Shown: positions 1-9,749 of the stretch, in pieces
Numbering within the stretch: the first letter of the stretch is position 1
Layout of the letters: each line of letters begins with the position of its first letter
Assembly (NCBI GenBank): GCA_964517495.1
Contig: CAZFER010000010.1
Location: forward strand, 56,081 to 120,080
Reading direction: 5' to 3'
DNA length: 64,000 nucleotides
Source: CAZFER01 sp964517495
GTDB taxonomy: Bacteria > Hinthialibacterota > Hinthialibacteria > Hinthialibacterales > Hinthialibacteraceae
The notes under the pieces: model-generated
Database searches by the model: none
What the model was told of the DNA's origin: nothing
Seen by the model: the letters and a program-made list of their open reading frames with translations, nothing else
Made by a program: the position numbers and the translations under genes

Positions 1-1
1 T

Positions 2-3000
2 AAATACAATCTTTTTCGGGATGGAGCGCTTCTCCAATCCAACATGATATCCTCGGAAGAATTCATTTATTATAGTGATTCAGTTGAACCAAATTCCCAA
101 CATACCTATCAGACTGAAATCTTCAAATGGGACTACCGTAAAGAAATATGGGTTAATGGGGGAAAGTCAGACCCCTTGGAAGTCGATACCAGCTTTTATG
201 GTGGAACATTGTATAACAAAATAGGAAACCGGTTTAAACGAAGTCCCGTAAAATGGAGCGGCGAAATACGGACACGTCAATATTTTAATCTCGTAAACGG
301 CTTGCTGGAAATCGAGCGTGGATCAACGGTCGAAATCGATGGGAATTTTAGCATTTATGCTGATGCCGAAGACTGGTACACAAGTTCCAATGCAAGCTTC
401 CTGGTTCGCGATGTAACCTTCACCGTTTCCGAAAATCCCGATTCATCACCCGGCATATACATCTATGGGTATGATGGAACACAAAAAAACAATTCTCCCA
501 TCGAAGGATGCTATTTTTATGGTGTCAATATAAGGACAAACCACTGCAAATCAATGCACATTAACAATAATTTTCTTTCCGGACGAGGGGCGGGAATTTA
601 TACCTCCTCGTATGATCGCAACATATTAATTCAAAACAATAGAACTCTTGGAGGCAACACCTACATAAGCATCAGTGGTGAAGAATGCGAAATCATCAAT
701 AATAAAATCTATGGCATGAATATTGATGGAACAGATCATTTTGCCCAAGGGAATGAAGTGGATGATCGACTGTTCATTCAAAGCCAATTTAACGTGATTG
801 AACATTGCCGTATGAAAGAATTGGATATCAATGGATCGGATAATTATGTTGAATTCTGTACGATTGAAGGCTACCCCTACGAATCCCATCCAGAGGTTGG
901 TGCAGTCTCTATTACCTTTGGGAGTAATAACATCATTCAAAATTGCACCATTCGCAACAATGGTAGTAAAGGAATAATACTGTCACGTGAAGCAAAAAAT
1001 AACATTATCGCTCACAATATCATTGAAAATAACCGTGTTGGCATTGAGATATATGGCCAATATCCCGATATGATTTGCAGGGAAAATAAGATTTTCGATA
1101 ATATAATCCGAAACAATTCCAGATACAATGTCCTGGATGATGGCGAGGATAACCAATGGAGTGAGGATTCCTTGTATCAAAACAGAAACATCGTGGGGGG
1201 CGAATTCATCGGGGGGAACTACTATGGTGATTACGAAGGTTTGGATGTAAATGGCGATGGCATCGGCGATACACCCTTCACCATTCCTGGAACCGCAGGC
1301 TCGGTTGATCCCTACCCATTGCATGGTTTAATGGGTTACCAGTTGGAAACAGTCATCCTACCTGAACAAGGAGGAAACGTGAGTGTTTCGCCCCGCCCCC
1401 AGGATGGCGTCTACGAAGAAGATCAACAAGTTACTCTGACCGCATCACCTGAAGAAGGTTATATCTTTGAACAATGGTCAGGTGGTGTTAACAGTCAAAA
1501 CAATCCCGTCACTCTTACCATGGATCGGGATAAACGTGTTTTTGCCATCTTTACACCAGAAGCGGAATCCGGAAATGGTGCTCATGGTGAGTTGGAGGAT
1601 CCGGTCAATACCGCCACAGGTGAATTCTATTTCGATATGCCTTTGATTGACTTGGGTGGCCCTCTCCCACTTACTTTCAGTTTATATTATGGAAGCAATG
1701 TCTATAAAAAAGAAACCTTAATGCAAACCTTTGGCCCCACCCTGGGATATAACTTTCTCCACAACTACAGCATGTTTTTTCAACCTATCCCCAATCAGCC
1801 CAGGGTTAAGGTTTTCTGTAAAAATGGTCGAAGTATAACCTTTCAATGGGATCCCATAAATATAGGTTGGAAACCACGAAATAAAGAAGACATTCCCTTC
1901 AAACTTGCCAAAGTGCTGGATGGCTGGCTTTTTAAAGATCCTTCGGTTGGCAAGATTTTCAAATTCAGGCTGGATGGCTTATTACGTTATATTGAAGACC
2001 GGAATGGAAATAAACTTTCACTGATTTACGACAGCAATGAAGTGTTAACCTCCATCAACGATGGATTGGGACGTGAGCTTAACTTTGAGTATGACCGTTC
2101 AAAATTAACCAGAATAACCGATGGTTACGGAAGAGCTTTCACTTTCATCCATTCGGATACCGGATTATTGACATCGGTCGTAGATCCATTGGACCGTGTA
2201 ACCCGGTTTGAATATGATTTGGAATCAACAGCCCCTGGCTTAATCACACGCATTATTCAACCCAAAGGCAATAGCCGCATGGAGCAAATCTATGATTTCG
2301 CAGGACGGGTGATGACGCAAAACGACGCGCTGGGGAATTCAACCAATCTCGATTTTAAAGAAGATGGATCAACCCTCATTCATCGACCGGATGGATCAAC
2401 CATTTCTCAGATTCATGAAGGGAAACGTAAATTAACACGTGCTGTGGATGAAATGGGGCTGACAGCCCATTTGGAATATGACGAACACAACCGGCGTACG
2501 TCTATCACCGACCGGCTGGGTGATCAGGCAAATGTCGATTGGGATGCTGAATCCGGATTTGAAGCCTCAGTCACCAATGCCAGTGGGGACACAATGGATT
2601 ACGTGTATACCGAGCAGGAACAAACAATCTTTGGCGCTCCTTTTGTTTTCCACAATTTGATTCGCGTGAATCACCCCGATGGCAGTTTCGTTGATTTTTC
2701 TTATGATGATCATGGTAATCTCTTGACGCGATCCGATGCCCAAGGAAACACCTGGACTTACACCTACAACAATAAAGGACAAGTTCTTACCGAAACCAAT
2801 CCGCTTGGTGGTACTACAGCAACGTATACCTATAACGAAGATGGAACGATGGCCTCACTGGCTCTCAATAATGCTGAACCAATCACCTTCATATATGATG
2901 AAATGAAACGCCGCACCCGGACAACACATCCGGATGGCTCGTTTATGGAAGTCAAATATGATCTAACCGATCAAATCATTGAACGGTTGGATGAAAATGG

Positions 3001-5431
3001 TGGCTTGCATCTATTTTCATATGATCCAAATGGCAACCTGATAACCGCACATGATCCCTTGGGGAATTCCACTCGCTATCATTACGATGCCTTGGACCGG
3101 CTTAATATCATTGAAGATAAAATGGGGCAGAATACGGTCTTCGAATATGACAATATGGGACGCCGCAAGACGATTATCGATCCCACTGGCTTCACCACTC
3201 GTTTTCATTTCAATCCCAATGGATGGCTGTCTCAAATAAAACAAGGCGGATTATCCATTTTTAAACACTATGATCACGAAGGCGTTCTGGTATCACAATG
3301 CTCTCCCGCCAATGCAACAACGACCTATAAAAGTGACTTGCAAGGACGCCTGACAGCCCTGGTCAACCCATCAAATCAACAAACCGTTTTTAACCGTGAC
3401 GCAATGGGCCGGATCACATCAATCATCGATCCGTTACATCAAAAAACCGACTTTGCCTTCAATAACCGAGGCTTGCTTTCAAGCGTCACACTTCCTGAAG
3501 TCGGTTCTGTTAATTATGAATACAACCCGCTGGGATTACTATCCCGCATAGTCGATTTAAATGGAACAACATGGAATTATGATTACACCCCCACAGGTCA
3601 ACTACATTCACACACTGATCCTCTCGGTAATCAATGGACCTATTCATATGATCCACGTGGCCGTATGAGCCAAACCAACTACCCGGATACCACTTCCTTA
3701 ACTCTATCCTACGACGGGATGAATAACATTACCGAAAAACGCTTTAGCAATGGCCCAACCCTTTCCTATACATTCAATGAACTAAATCTCTTAAATGAAA
3801 CCAAAGATTTAATCCTTGGGTATGATCTGCAAGAGCGATTAACCCAAACCACCAGCGCAGGTATTGTGTTTGACGCCACATATGATAGAGCCGGACGATT
3901 AGTGGGCGTTGGATACAATGGCAACCAAATGACCGTCACCTATGAATACCATGCTGTCTCCGGATTGCTGACCCGTGTATCAGACAACATGACCGGTACA
4001 TCACTCGAATTTGATTACGATGATGGCGGGCAATTAATATCCATTACCCGTCCCAATCAAATCAATACATCTTATGGCTGGGACTCTGCAGGCCGTTTGA
4101 TAGAAATCCAGGAAGGGGAGTTGATTGACCTGCAATACACTTTGGGTGCATCTGGAAAAGTGAGCAAACTCGATGCCGTCACTCCAGCCGGTGATCCACT
4201 CGAAATACTGACACGGGAAATGGAATTAAATCAGTTCGATGCCGCCTCTCAACTGAAAGGGAATGGGTATCAATACGATACCCGGGGGCGATTGATCTTT
4301 TCACCAAACCACCAGTTCACCTGGAATGGCGCCTCACAACTGGCTCAACTGAATGACATCACTTTTGACTATAACGGACTAGGCGCTCTGATCGCCCGCA
4401 CGGAAAATGATGTTACCACTCAGTATTTCTATAACAATGCCATCAATATGACACCTATCGCAGCACAAAAAATTCAAGGAGAGGATCATTTCTCCCGCTT
4501 TTATGTTTGGACACCGGGGGGAAGTTTATTATATTCCATCGATCTAGCCTACAATAATGCCGTGCAATATTACCATTTTGACCGCAATGGTTCCACACTG
4601 GCACTGACAGATGCTTCCGGTACAGTAACTGACGCTTATGCTTACACACCCTATGGACGCCTTTTAATCCATCAGGGTGAAAGCAACCAACCATTTCAAT
4701 ATGCAGGCCGTTGGGGTGTTCGGGCTGAAAATGGGGATATTTATGATATGCGCAATCGCTACTACGATGCGCGTACAGCCCGCTTTATAAGCCGTGAACC
4801 CGATTGGCCCCGCACCAATGAGGCAAAACGTATCAACCCCTATGCTTATGCGCTTAACGATCCAATCAATACCGGTGACTACAATGGACTCGAACCCACA
4901 CTGGCTCCCGATGGACAAGGTGGATGGGTTGGTACAGTCAGTGGCCATCATTACAACAGTTACCTTGAGGGTCTCGGCCATGAAATGGAATTTGTGAACG
5001 ATATGGCGTTACCTTTGGATGAACTGATCCAACAACGTTTCGAAGAAGACGCTCAGGATGGCGTTATTGATTCAGACGAATGGGAACGAACCATGCAACA
5101 AACCATTCAAGATTGGCAGCGTATAAATCCCGTCGACGAATCGCAACTCTCGCTTAATGAGCTGATGGAATGGCGTATGGCAGCTCAATCCGGTTGGTCG
5201 GGTGATGAAATGGATGAAATGTACCGAAACGCAGTTGAAGACTGGAAACGCTGGCATCCACGAGATGAATCTCAAATGACGATAAACGACTTCATTAAAT
5301 GGCGCCTTTTAGGCACTGGTACATTAGATGCTGACCGGTTGCGCGAATTGATCCGGGAATGGCAAACCATGCACATGGGTGAACGCGTCTCGGTGGAAAA
5401 ATGGCTGGCACGCTATGGTTTAATCCGTTAA
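2..5431 (+). CDS. RHS/YD-repeat surface giant with beta-helix N-terminus (5' partial)
   Basis: Large RHS-family protein, probably secreted or cell-surface. The frame is open to the window edge: the 14 codons before the first ATG (44) carry no stop and that Met is not followed by a signal peptide, so the true start lies upstream. Counting from Met44: an Asn-rich right-handed beta-helix (NosD-like) at about 140-365, an InlB/Listeria-Bacteroides-type repeat at about 436-504 (GGNVSVSPRPQDG, then a Y-F-WSGG core), a DUF6531-like segment near 517 (DPVNTATGEFY), YD repeats at about 650-1480, and an RHS core near 1500-1615 (YYDARTARFISREPDW). Instead of a recognisable toxin, the C-terminus has about 140 acidic residues forming three 38-46-residue repeats (LDELIQQRF, LNELMEWRM, INDFIKWRL), with one degenerate EF-hand-like loop, EDAQDGVIDSDE. 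No immunity gene follows; the next gene is convergent. The RHS assignment is firm, the role unknown. Confidence 0.9.
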   Translation, partial: KYNLFRDGALLQSNMISSEEFIYYSDSVEPNSQHTYQTEIFKWDYRKEIWVNGGKSDPLEVDTSFYGGTLYNKIGNRFKRSPVKWSGEIRTRQYFNLVNGLLEIERGSTVEIDGNFSIYADAEDWYTSSNASFLVRDVTFTVSENPDSSPGIYIYGYDGTQKNNSPIEGCYFYGVNIRTNHCKSMHINNNFLSGRGAGIYTSSYDRNILIQNNRTLGGNTYISISGEECEIINNKIYGMNIDGTDHFAQGNEVDDRLFIQSQFNVIEHCRMKELDINGSDNYVEFCTIEGYPYESHPEVGAVSITFGSNNIIQNCTIRNNGSKGIILSREAKNNIIAHNIIENNRVGIEIYGQYPDMICRENKIFDNIIRNNSRYNVLDDGEDNQWSEDSLYQNRNIVGGEFIGGNYYGDYEGLDVNGDGIGDTPFTIPGTAGSVDPYPLHGLMGYQLETVILPEQGGNVSVSPRPQDGVYEEDQQVTLTASPEEGYIFEQWSGGVNSQNNPVTLTMDRDKRVFAIFTPEAESGNGAHGELEDPVNTATGEFYFDMPLIDLGGPLPLTFSLYYGSNVYKKETLMQTFGPTLGYNFLHNYSMFFQPIPNQPRVKVFCKNGRSITFQWDPINIGWKPRNKEDIPFKLAKVLDGWLFKDPSVGKIFKFRLDGLLRYIEDRNGNKLSLIYDSNEVLTSINDGLGRELNFEYDRSKLTRITDGYGRAFTFIHSDTGLLTSVVDPLDRVTRFEYDLESTAPGLITRIIQPKGNSRMEQIYDFAGRVMTQNDALGNSTNLDFKEDGSTLIHRPDGSTISQIHEGKRKLTRAVDEMGLTAHLEYDEHNRRTSITDRLGDQANVDWDAESGFEASVTNASGDTMDYVYTEQEQTIFGAPFVFHNLIRVNHPDGSFVDFSYDDHGNLLTRSDAQGNTWTYTYNNKGQVLTETNPLGGTTATYTYNEDGTMASLALNNAEPITFIYDEMKRRTRTTHPDGSFMEVKYDLTDQIIERLDENGGLHLFSYDPNGNLITAHDPLGNSTRYHYDALDRLNIIEDKMGQNTVFEYDNMGRRKTIIDPTGFTTRFHFNPNGWLSQIKQGGLSIFKHYDHEGVLVSQCSPANATTTYKSDLQGRLTALVNPSNQQTVFNRDAMGRITSIIDPLHQKTDFAFNNRGLLSSVTLPEVGSVNYEYNPLGLLSRIVDLNGTTWNYDYTPTGQLHSHTDPLGNQWTYSYDPRGRMSQTNYPDTTSLTLSYDGMNNITEKRFSNGPTLSYTFNELNLLNETKDLILGYDLQERLTQTTSAGIVFDATYDRAGRLVGVGYNGNQMTVTYEYHAVSGLLTRVSDNMTGTSLEFDYDDGGQLISITRPNQINTSYGWDSAGRLIEIQEGELIDLQYTLGASGKVSKLDAVTPAGDPLEILTREMELNQFDAASQLKGNGYQYDTRGRLIFSPNHQFTWNGASQLAQLNDITFDYNGLGALIARTENDVTTQYFYNNAINMTPIAAQKIQGEDHFSRFYVWTPGGSLLYSIDLAYNNAVQYYHFDRNGSTLALTDASGTVTDAYAYTPYGRLLIHQGESNQPFQYAGRWGVRAENGDIYDMRNRYYDARTARFISREPDWPRTNEAKRINPYAYALNDPINTGDYNGLEPTLAPDGQGGWVGTVSGHHYNSYLEGLGHEMEFVNDMALPLDELIQQRFEEDAQDGVIDSDEWERTMQQTIQDWQRINPVDESQLSLNELMEWRMAAQSGWSGDEMDEMYRNAVEDWKRWHPRDESQMTINDFIKWRLLGTGTLDADRLRELIREWQTMHMGERVSVEKWLARYGLIR

Positions 5432-5457
5432 TCCATTTTTCTATTACCGGTTTTGGG

Positions 5458-7407
5458 TTATCGTTCTACCCGATAGACCACTAACAACCCGGGTTTTTGA
5501 GGATAGACATCGAATACCGGATCGAGTATGTCGGCTTTCGCCTTGTTCATCCATTGTTTTAAACGATCACCAAGCGGCCAACCCAACGGGCCATAACCAT
5601 TACTTAAACGCCTTAATTCTGATTCGTTGTATACAATATGGGTAACGGATGCAGGCAATCCATCCTCCAGTGGATGGTGATTAAATACCGTCGGTGCAAT
5701 GGCATTGAATTGAGCACCAAAGGTTTGCGCTTCTCCGATAAACAACACATCCCCCATGCGCACGTTCTTTTGTTTTTGCTGATTGAGCCATTCAATCGCC
5801 CGAAAATGGGGCATCGATTCGCTGATATATTCCTGCTCAAAGGTTGGTGAGAACAAATAATTAACCGTACTCTCTTTAGCCACTACACTTGTAATCACCC
5901 AGAGTTGAACAGCAACAACCCCCAACACAACGATATGAACCAATCGCCTTAAACTATCCATGGGTATACGACTCAATCCATATACCGTCAAAATCGCCAG
6001 GAACGGTAAAATCGGTGCTAAAAACCGGTCATTGCGTTGAGTCAAGAAAAACCATGCGATATAGGCCGCCAACATGAAACACCCCATACGAAATAGAGGG
6101 TGTTTCCAACTCACCCATAACAATCCGGGGAGACCAATCAACCATAAACAGCTAAAACCAAAGGATATGGATTGCGCTCCAAAGCTTTTCTTGAGCGGTA
6201 TATAAAGTAAATTGGTTAACATTTCCGATAATGTTTCCTGCTTCGCCGAATGAGCGGCACCAAACAGCTCTGCATAGATTTCTGGCTCCCCCCCGAACGT
6301 TTGAGTGAATAAAGGGTAAACTGGATTACTATACAACACAAAATTACGCACAAGCCAGGGCGCAAATACGAGGAAAGAAAACACACATATAATCATAAGC
6401 GATTTGAACCACTTCCAATTTCGATTCATAACGATATCCACAGAGAACATCACTAAAAAGGGAAACAAAACCGCCGCCACGGCGATATATTTCGCCCCCA
6501 AGGCAAATCCCAATGCGATAATGATCATCACGAGATCTACCGTTTGTTCTGATTCCCGAAAGCGTTCATAAGCCACCAGTAATACCACAACAGCGGCCGC
6601 CAACGCCAGATCGATATTGGCCTGGACAATCAAACGCACCACCAATCCAGTCGATAAAAACACTAAAACCGCCATACCTGAAAAACGGTTCATTCCCCAC
6701 CGCCGCAAGAGTAACGTTATACCATACGCAGCAATCATCGCGAACAACAGGTTGACCACCGTACACCCCGCTGCGCTTTGCGAAGCCAGCGGCCACATAT
6801 AAATTAATTCCACATTCATAGGGAACGCGGCGTAGACATTATAAGGAAACGCCGTCCAGCCCCCTGATTGTAAATACACCTCCGGAACCCGAAGGTGATA
6901 TTCATGAGCATCATAATTAATATAAATTTCACTGGCTGGCGGCAGCAATGCCACCCACACCAGCATAAAAACTACAAAAAGCGATAAAACCTTCACCCCC
7001 CACTCGCCATTCAAGGCTATCGAACCAAATTCATGTTCCTGCTTAACAAGTAACAAACTTTTCCACCAATTCCAATGAAGCAGCAAGATCAATCCGGATA
7101 AAGCAATCAACACACCAGGATAAGCAATGCCAAAAGTTAAAAGTAAAAACGCAAATGCGCTCGCCAGGCCAAACGCTAAAAAGCAGGCATACAACCAGAT
7201 ATAACAGGGCTCATCTTCCTTCGAGTGATTGACATAGTCCAGTATCCGCCGCGCAGGAGCAATAAATACCACCAACGGCAACATCCCCAACAGTAATGTC
7301 CTCAGATGCAATACCGGCCCAATAATTACTGGATAATTAAGTAAAAGAAAGATAACACAAACCAGGAGGGGTATCGATATGGAAAGGTAAAAGAATAACC
7401 GGTTCAT
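5458..7407 (-). CDS. GT-C superfamily membrane glycosyltransferase, family 39-like
   Basis: Polytopic 649-residue membrane protein with roughly a dozen hydrophobic helices and a soluble C-terminal tail of about 110 residues. After the early helices an acidic loop carries YINYDAHEYHLRVPEVY (near residue 160), the position where ArnT/PMT-like GT-C enzymes keep their catalytic Asp. Such enzymes transfer a sugar from a polyprenyl-phosphate donor to a lipid, glycan or protein on the outer face of the cytoplasmic membrane; the acceptor here is unknown. Its ATG overlaps the ruvX stop by 4 nt (ATGA), so it is the last gene of the rnc - radical SAM - ruvX operon and is probably translationally coupled. 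The fold class is well supported; donor and acceptor are not. Confidence 0.82.
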   Translation of the reverse strand: MNRLFFYLSISIPLLVCVIFLLLNYPVIIGPVLHLRTLLLGMLPLVVFIAPARRILDYVNHSKEDEPCYIWLYACFLAFGLASAFAFLLLTFGIAYPGVLIALSGLILLLHWNWWKSLLLVKQEHEFGSIALNGEWGVKVLSLFVVFMLVWVALLPPASEIYINYDAHEYHLRVPEVYLQSGGWTAFPYNVYAAFPMNVELIYMWPLASQSAAGCTVVNLLFAMIAAYGITLLLRRWGMNRFSGMAVLVFLSTGLVVRLIVQANIDLALAAAVVVLLVAYERFRESEQTVDLVMIIIALGFALGAKYIAVAAVLFPFLVMFSVDIVMNRNWKWFKSLMIICVFSFLVFAPWLVRNFVLYSNPVYPLFTQTFGGEPEIYAELFGAAHSAKQETLSEMLTNLLYIPLKKSFGAQSISFGFSCLWLIGLPGLLWVSWKHPLFRMGCFMLAAYIAWFFLTQRNDRFLAPILPFLAILTVYGLSRIPMDSLRRLVHIVVLGVVAVQLWVITSVVAKESTVNYLFSPTFEQEYISESMPHFRAIEWLNQQKQKNVRMGDVLFIGEAQTFGAQFNAIAPTVFNHHPLEDGLPASVTHIVYNESELRRLSNGYGPLGWPLGDRLKQWMNKAKADILDPVFDVYPQKPGLLVVYRVER

Positions 7408-7832
7408 TTGTATTGCAACGAATCCAAATAGCCCTGCAGCATCCAGGTGGCGGCTGTTTGATCAATCACTTTCTTGCGCTTGGCGCGCCGCATATCCGCT
7501 TCCAACAGCGAGCGTTCAGCCGCATGGGTGGAAAAACGTTCATCCCACAATTTGACCTTAACTTCGAGCATGTCCCGAAGTTTCCCAGCCAATGCTTTTG
7601 CATTTTGCCCCATCTCACCCAATGATCCATCCAAACGCTTGGGCAGCCCAACCAAAACGGTAACCACCTTTTCAGCTTTCACAATTGCCTGGATTTCGTT
7701 GCGAAGTTCCTCCTCCGTTTTGCATTCAAGGGTACGATAGGGTTGAGCGATAATTTGCATGCTGTCAGATAACGCCAATCCTACCCGCTTCTGTCCATAA
7801 TCAATCGCCAATATGCGTCCATTAATGGTCAT
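7404..7832 (-). CDS. ruvX: RuvX/YqgF Holliday junction resolvase family protein
   Basis: 142-residue RNase H-fold protein of the YqgF/RuvX family, a cytoplasmic nuclease linked to Holliday junction resolution and 16S rRNA 5'-end maturation. Visible family motifs are the N-terminal AIDYGQKRVGLALSD with the first catalytic Asp, the central VGLPKRLDGSLGEM, WDERFST with the Asp-Glu pair, and the closing IDQTAATWMLQGYLDS with the final Asp. Length is typical. I place the start at ATG 7832, which has an AGG six bases upstream, rather than an in-frame TTG two codons earlier. It overlaps the end of the radical SAM gene by 11 nt and the next gene by 4 nt, so the four genes are one operon. Confidence 0.93.
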   Translation of the reverse strand: MTINGRILAIDYGQKRVGLALSDSMQIIAQPYRTLECKTEEELRNEIQAIVKAEKVVTVLVGLPKRLDGSLGEMGQNAKALAGKLRDMLEVKVKLWDERFSTHAAERSLLEADMRRAKRKKVIDQTAATWMLQGYLDSLQYK

Positions 7833-8844
7833 TATCAACCTGAAATAAGGAATAATTTACTGAGTTCTGGCAAGAGAATGTCTTGCGTGGTTGAGTGGTA
7901 TCCTTCTTAATCTCTATCTCTTGGTTCAACGTATCTTCCCACATCTTCACGTTACCCCTTTTTGTCCCCTGCACAATTGAGATGTCATGGGGATGAATGG
8001 TAATCGATCCTGCATAATTTTGTTGTAAAAAGAAAAGAATTGTTTTCCCGGCCAAATAAGCTTCCACTTCGTGTCTTAATGAAGGGTGCCACGGTCCGGC
8101 AATCACTTTATTCGCTCCATCTCCCGAATCATCTGACAATGCCAATCCCACCCGTGCGATGGCAATGCCATGCCGGTGACATTGTCTATAAGCAAATGCA
8201 CACTGTTCGAGCGCCTCGTGAAACTCCATAGGTAGATAAGCACCACGTTCATACAAACGCTCCAGCGGTGTTCCTTTTAAAACCAGGGTAGGTGCAATTC
8301 GTACAAATGCGGGCTGGATTTTTAAGGTTTCTTCCACCGTTTGCCGCCATGATTCAAAACTCTGCGTAGGGAGGCCGCACATCAAATGCATTCCCAGTTC
8401 AAACCCCCAATGTTTCACCCGTTCACATGCCTGCCGTCCCGTTTCTGCTGAATGCCCTCGCCCGCTTTTTTGCAGCACACGGTCATCAAACGACTCGATA
8501 CCCAACTCAATGGTCCGTACTCCACGTTCTTTCAAGTAGGCCAATGTGTGATCATCCACCTTATCAGGCCGGGTGGAAATACGAACACCCAGCACATTCG
8601 GTTGGTTTAAGTAAGGTGTAACCTGATCAAAACATTGGTCCATCTCTTCCATCGGCAAGGCACTAAACGTCCCTGCAAAAAAGGCAATCTCCCACTCCTG
8701 CGCGGATGATTGACATCCAAGTGAGTTTAAGCGATGCTCCCACTCCGGTTTTTCAGAGGGTTTTCCCACCACCAATGGTTGATTGCAATACACACATTGA
8801 TGTGCGCACCCCTGGTGGGGAAGATAAAGGGGCAAAACTTTCAT
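7822..8844 (-). CDS. Radical SAM protein, Elp3/coproporphyrinogen-oxidase-like
   Basis: 340-residue cytoplasmic radical SAM enzyme. The [4Fe-4S] motif is C13-x3-C17-x2-C20 (HQGCAHQCVYCNQ), followed by the partial TIM barrel with EWEIAFFAGTFSALP, ISTRPDKVDD, RTIELGIESFDD and GMHLMCGLPTQ. These match the Elp3-like group (COG1243-type) that lacks the acetyltransferase domain; from memory, clostridia carry a similar gene directly after rnc, as here. The C-terminal 90 residues are divergent. The start ATG overlaps the rnc stop (ATGA). The substrate is unknown; a role in tRNA modification is a guess from the neighbourhood. Confidence 0.82.
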   Translation of the reverse strand: MKVLPLYLPHQGCAHQCVYCNQPLVVGKPSEKPEWEHRLNSLGCQSSAQEWEIAFFAGTFSALPMEEMDQCFDQVTPYLNQPNVLGVRISTRPDKVDDHTLAYLKERGVRTIELGIESFDDRVLQKSGRGHSAETGRQACERVKHWGFELGMHLMCGLPTQSFESWRQTVEETLKIQPAFVRIAPTLVLKGTPLERLYERGAYLPMEFHEALEQCAFAYRQCHRHGIAIARVGLALSDDSGDGANKVIAGPWHPSLRHEVEAYLAGKTILFFLQQNYAGSITIHPHDISIVQGTKRGNVKMWEDTLNQEIEIKKDTTQPRKTFSCQNSVNYSLFQVDNDH

Positions 8845-9587
8845 AAATCTGTTATATCCTTGCCGCTTTCAATAAACTCGAGTGCGGCTGAGGCAGCCTC
8901 TTTTTCGGCTTTCTTTTTACTCTTCCCTTCCCCTATGCCGATTCGTTGTTTTCTGATATAAACCTCAACCACAAAATCCTTGTCATGATCCGGTCCTTTG
9001 GCTGATAACAAACGGTAGGAGGGCAGTACTCCATACTTTTTCTGGACCTGTTCCTGCAATTTTGATTTATAATCAACAATACTTTCACCCCGGACTGCTT
9101 TTTCGATCTCTTCCTCCAATTCATCCAATACAAACCGCTTGGATGCATTGATCCCACAAGAGAGATGAATGGCACCGACAATGCTTTCAAATAAATTGCC
9201 TAATATGGAAAAGCGTGTCCGTCCACCGGTCTGTTCTTCACCTTTACCCAAAAGCAAATATTCACCAAGCCCCAATTGGATGGCCCGCTGAGCCAATATT
9301 CGCTTACTGACCACGATCGATTTTATTTTGGACAATTGCCCTTCACGCAAGTCTGGATAACGGGTATACAAATCCTCTGTAACCGTGAATCCAACCACGG
9401 CATCCCCCAAAAATTCCAGGCGTTCATTGCCGAAATTCTCGCAATCCTCTTGCTCATTGGCATAGGAACTATGGCACAATGCCAGATGCAGCAGCGAGGG
9501 TTCGAGGTTTTCATATCCCATAGTTATGGCAAGATTTTCCATCTGCTCCAGGCGGATTTCATCTATGTGTGTTAGTTGGGCAGTCAT
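8841..9587 (-). CDS. rnc: Ribonuclease III
   Basis: 248-residue double-strand-specific endoribonuclease that matures rRNA and processes structured mRNAs in the cytoplasm. The RNase III signature ERLEFLGDAVVGF is at about residues 59-71, and the second acidic site follows in ILGNLFESIVGAIHL, giving the paired Mg2+ ligands. A double-stranded RNA-binding domain fills the last 80 residues (YKSKLQEQVQKKYG through KKKAEKEAASAALEFI). Length is normal. It is the first gene of a four-gene minus-strand operon with 4-nt stop/start overlaps. Confidence 0.95.
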   Translation of the reverse strand: MTAQLTHIDEIRLEQMENLAITMGYENLEPSLLHLALCHSSYANEQEDCENFGNERLEFLGDAVVGFTVTEDLYTRYPDLREGQLSKIKSIVVSKRILAQRAIQLGLGEYLLLGKGEEQTGGRTRFSILGNLFESIVGAIHLSCGINASKRFVLDELEEEIEKAVRGESIVDYKSKLQEQVQKKYGVLPSYRLLSAKGPDHDKDFVVEVYIRKQRIGIGEGKSKKKAEKEAASAALEFIESGKDITDL

Positions 9588-9702
9588 TATACCTCACATA
9601 TATAATTAGCTTCCAAATTAATTTGTATAAGGATATCAATTCAATAAAAAATCAAGTAAAGAAAGAGACTGTGAAGAAATGGAGGAGGGACTTCTTGCCG
9701 CT

Positions 9703-9726
9703 AAAAAACCTGTCGGCACGATGCCG
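9703..9726 (-). terminator. Possible weak terminator after the STAS gene
   Basis: Read on the minus strand, the 5-bp stem CGGCA/TGCCG with a 3-base loop (9714-9726) is followed, after five bases, by a run of six T (9703-9708). It lies just downstream of the STAS gene. The stem is short, so this is tentative. Confidence 0.35.
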
Positions 9727-9749
9727 CTTCTTCATTTCCACAGATTGCC

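Noticed and set aside
2..5431. RHS protein as a polymorphic toxin with immunity partner
   Set aside because: No toxin-like tip after the RHS core and no small immunity gene downstream; the next gene is a convergent glycosyltransferase.
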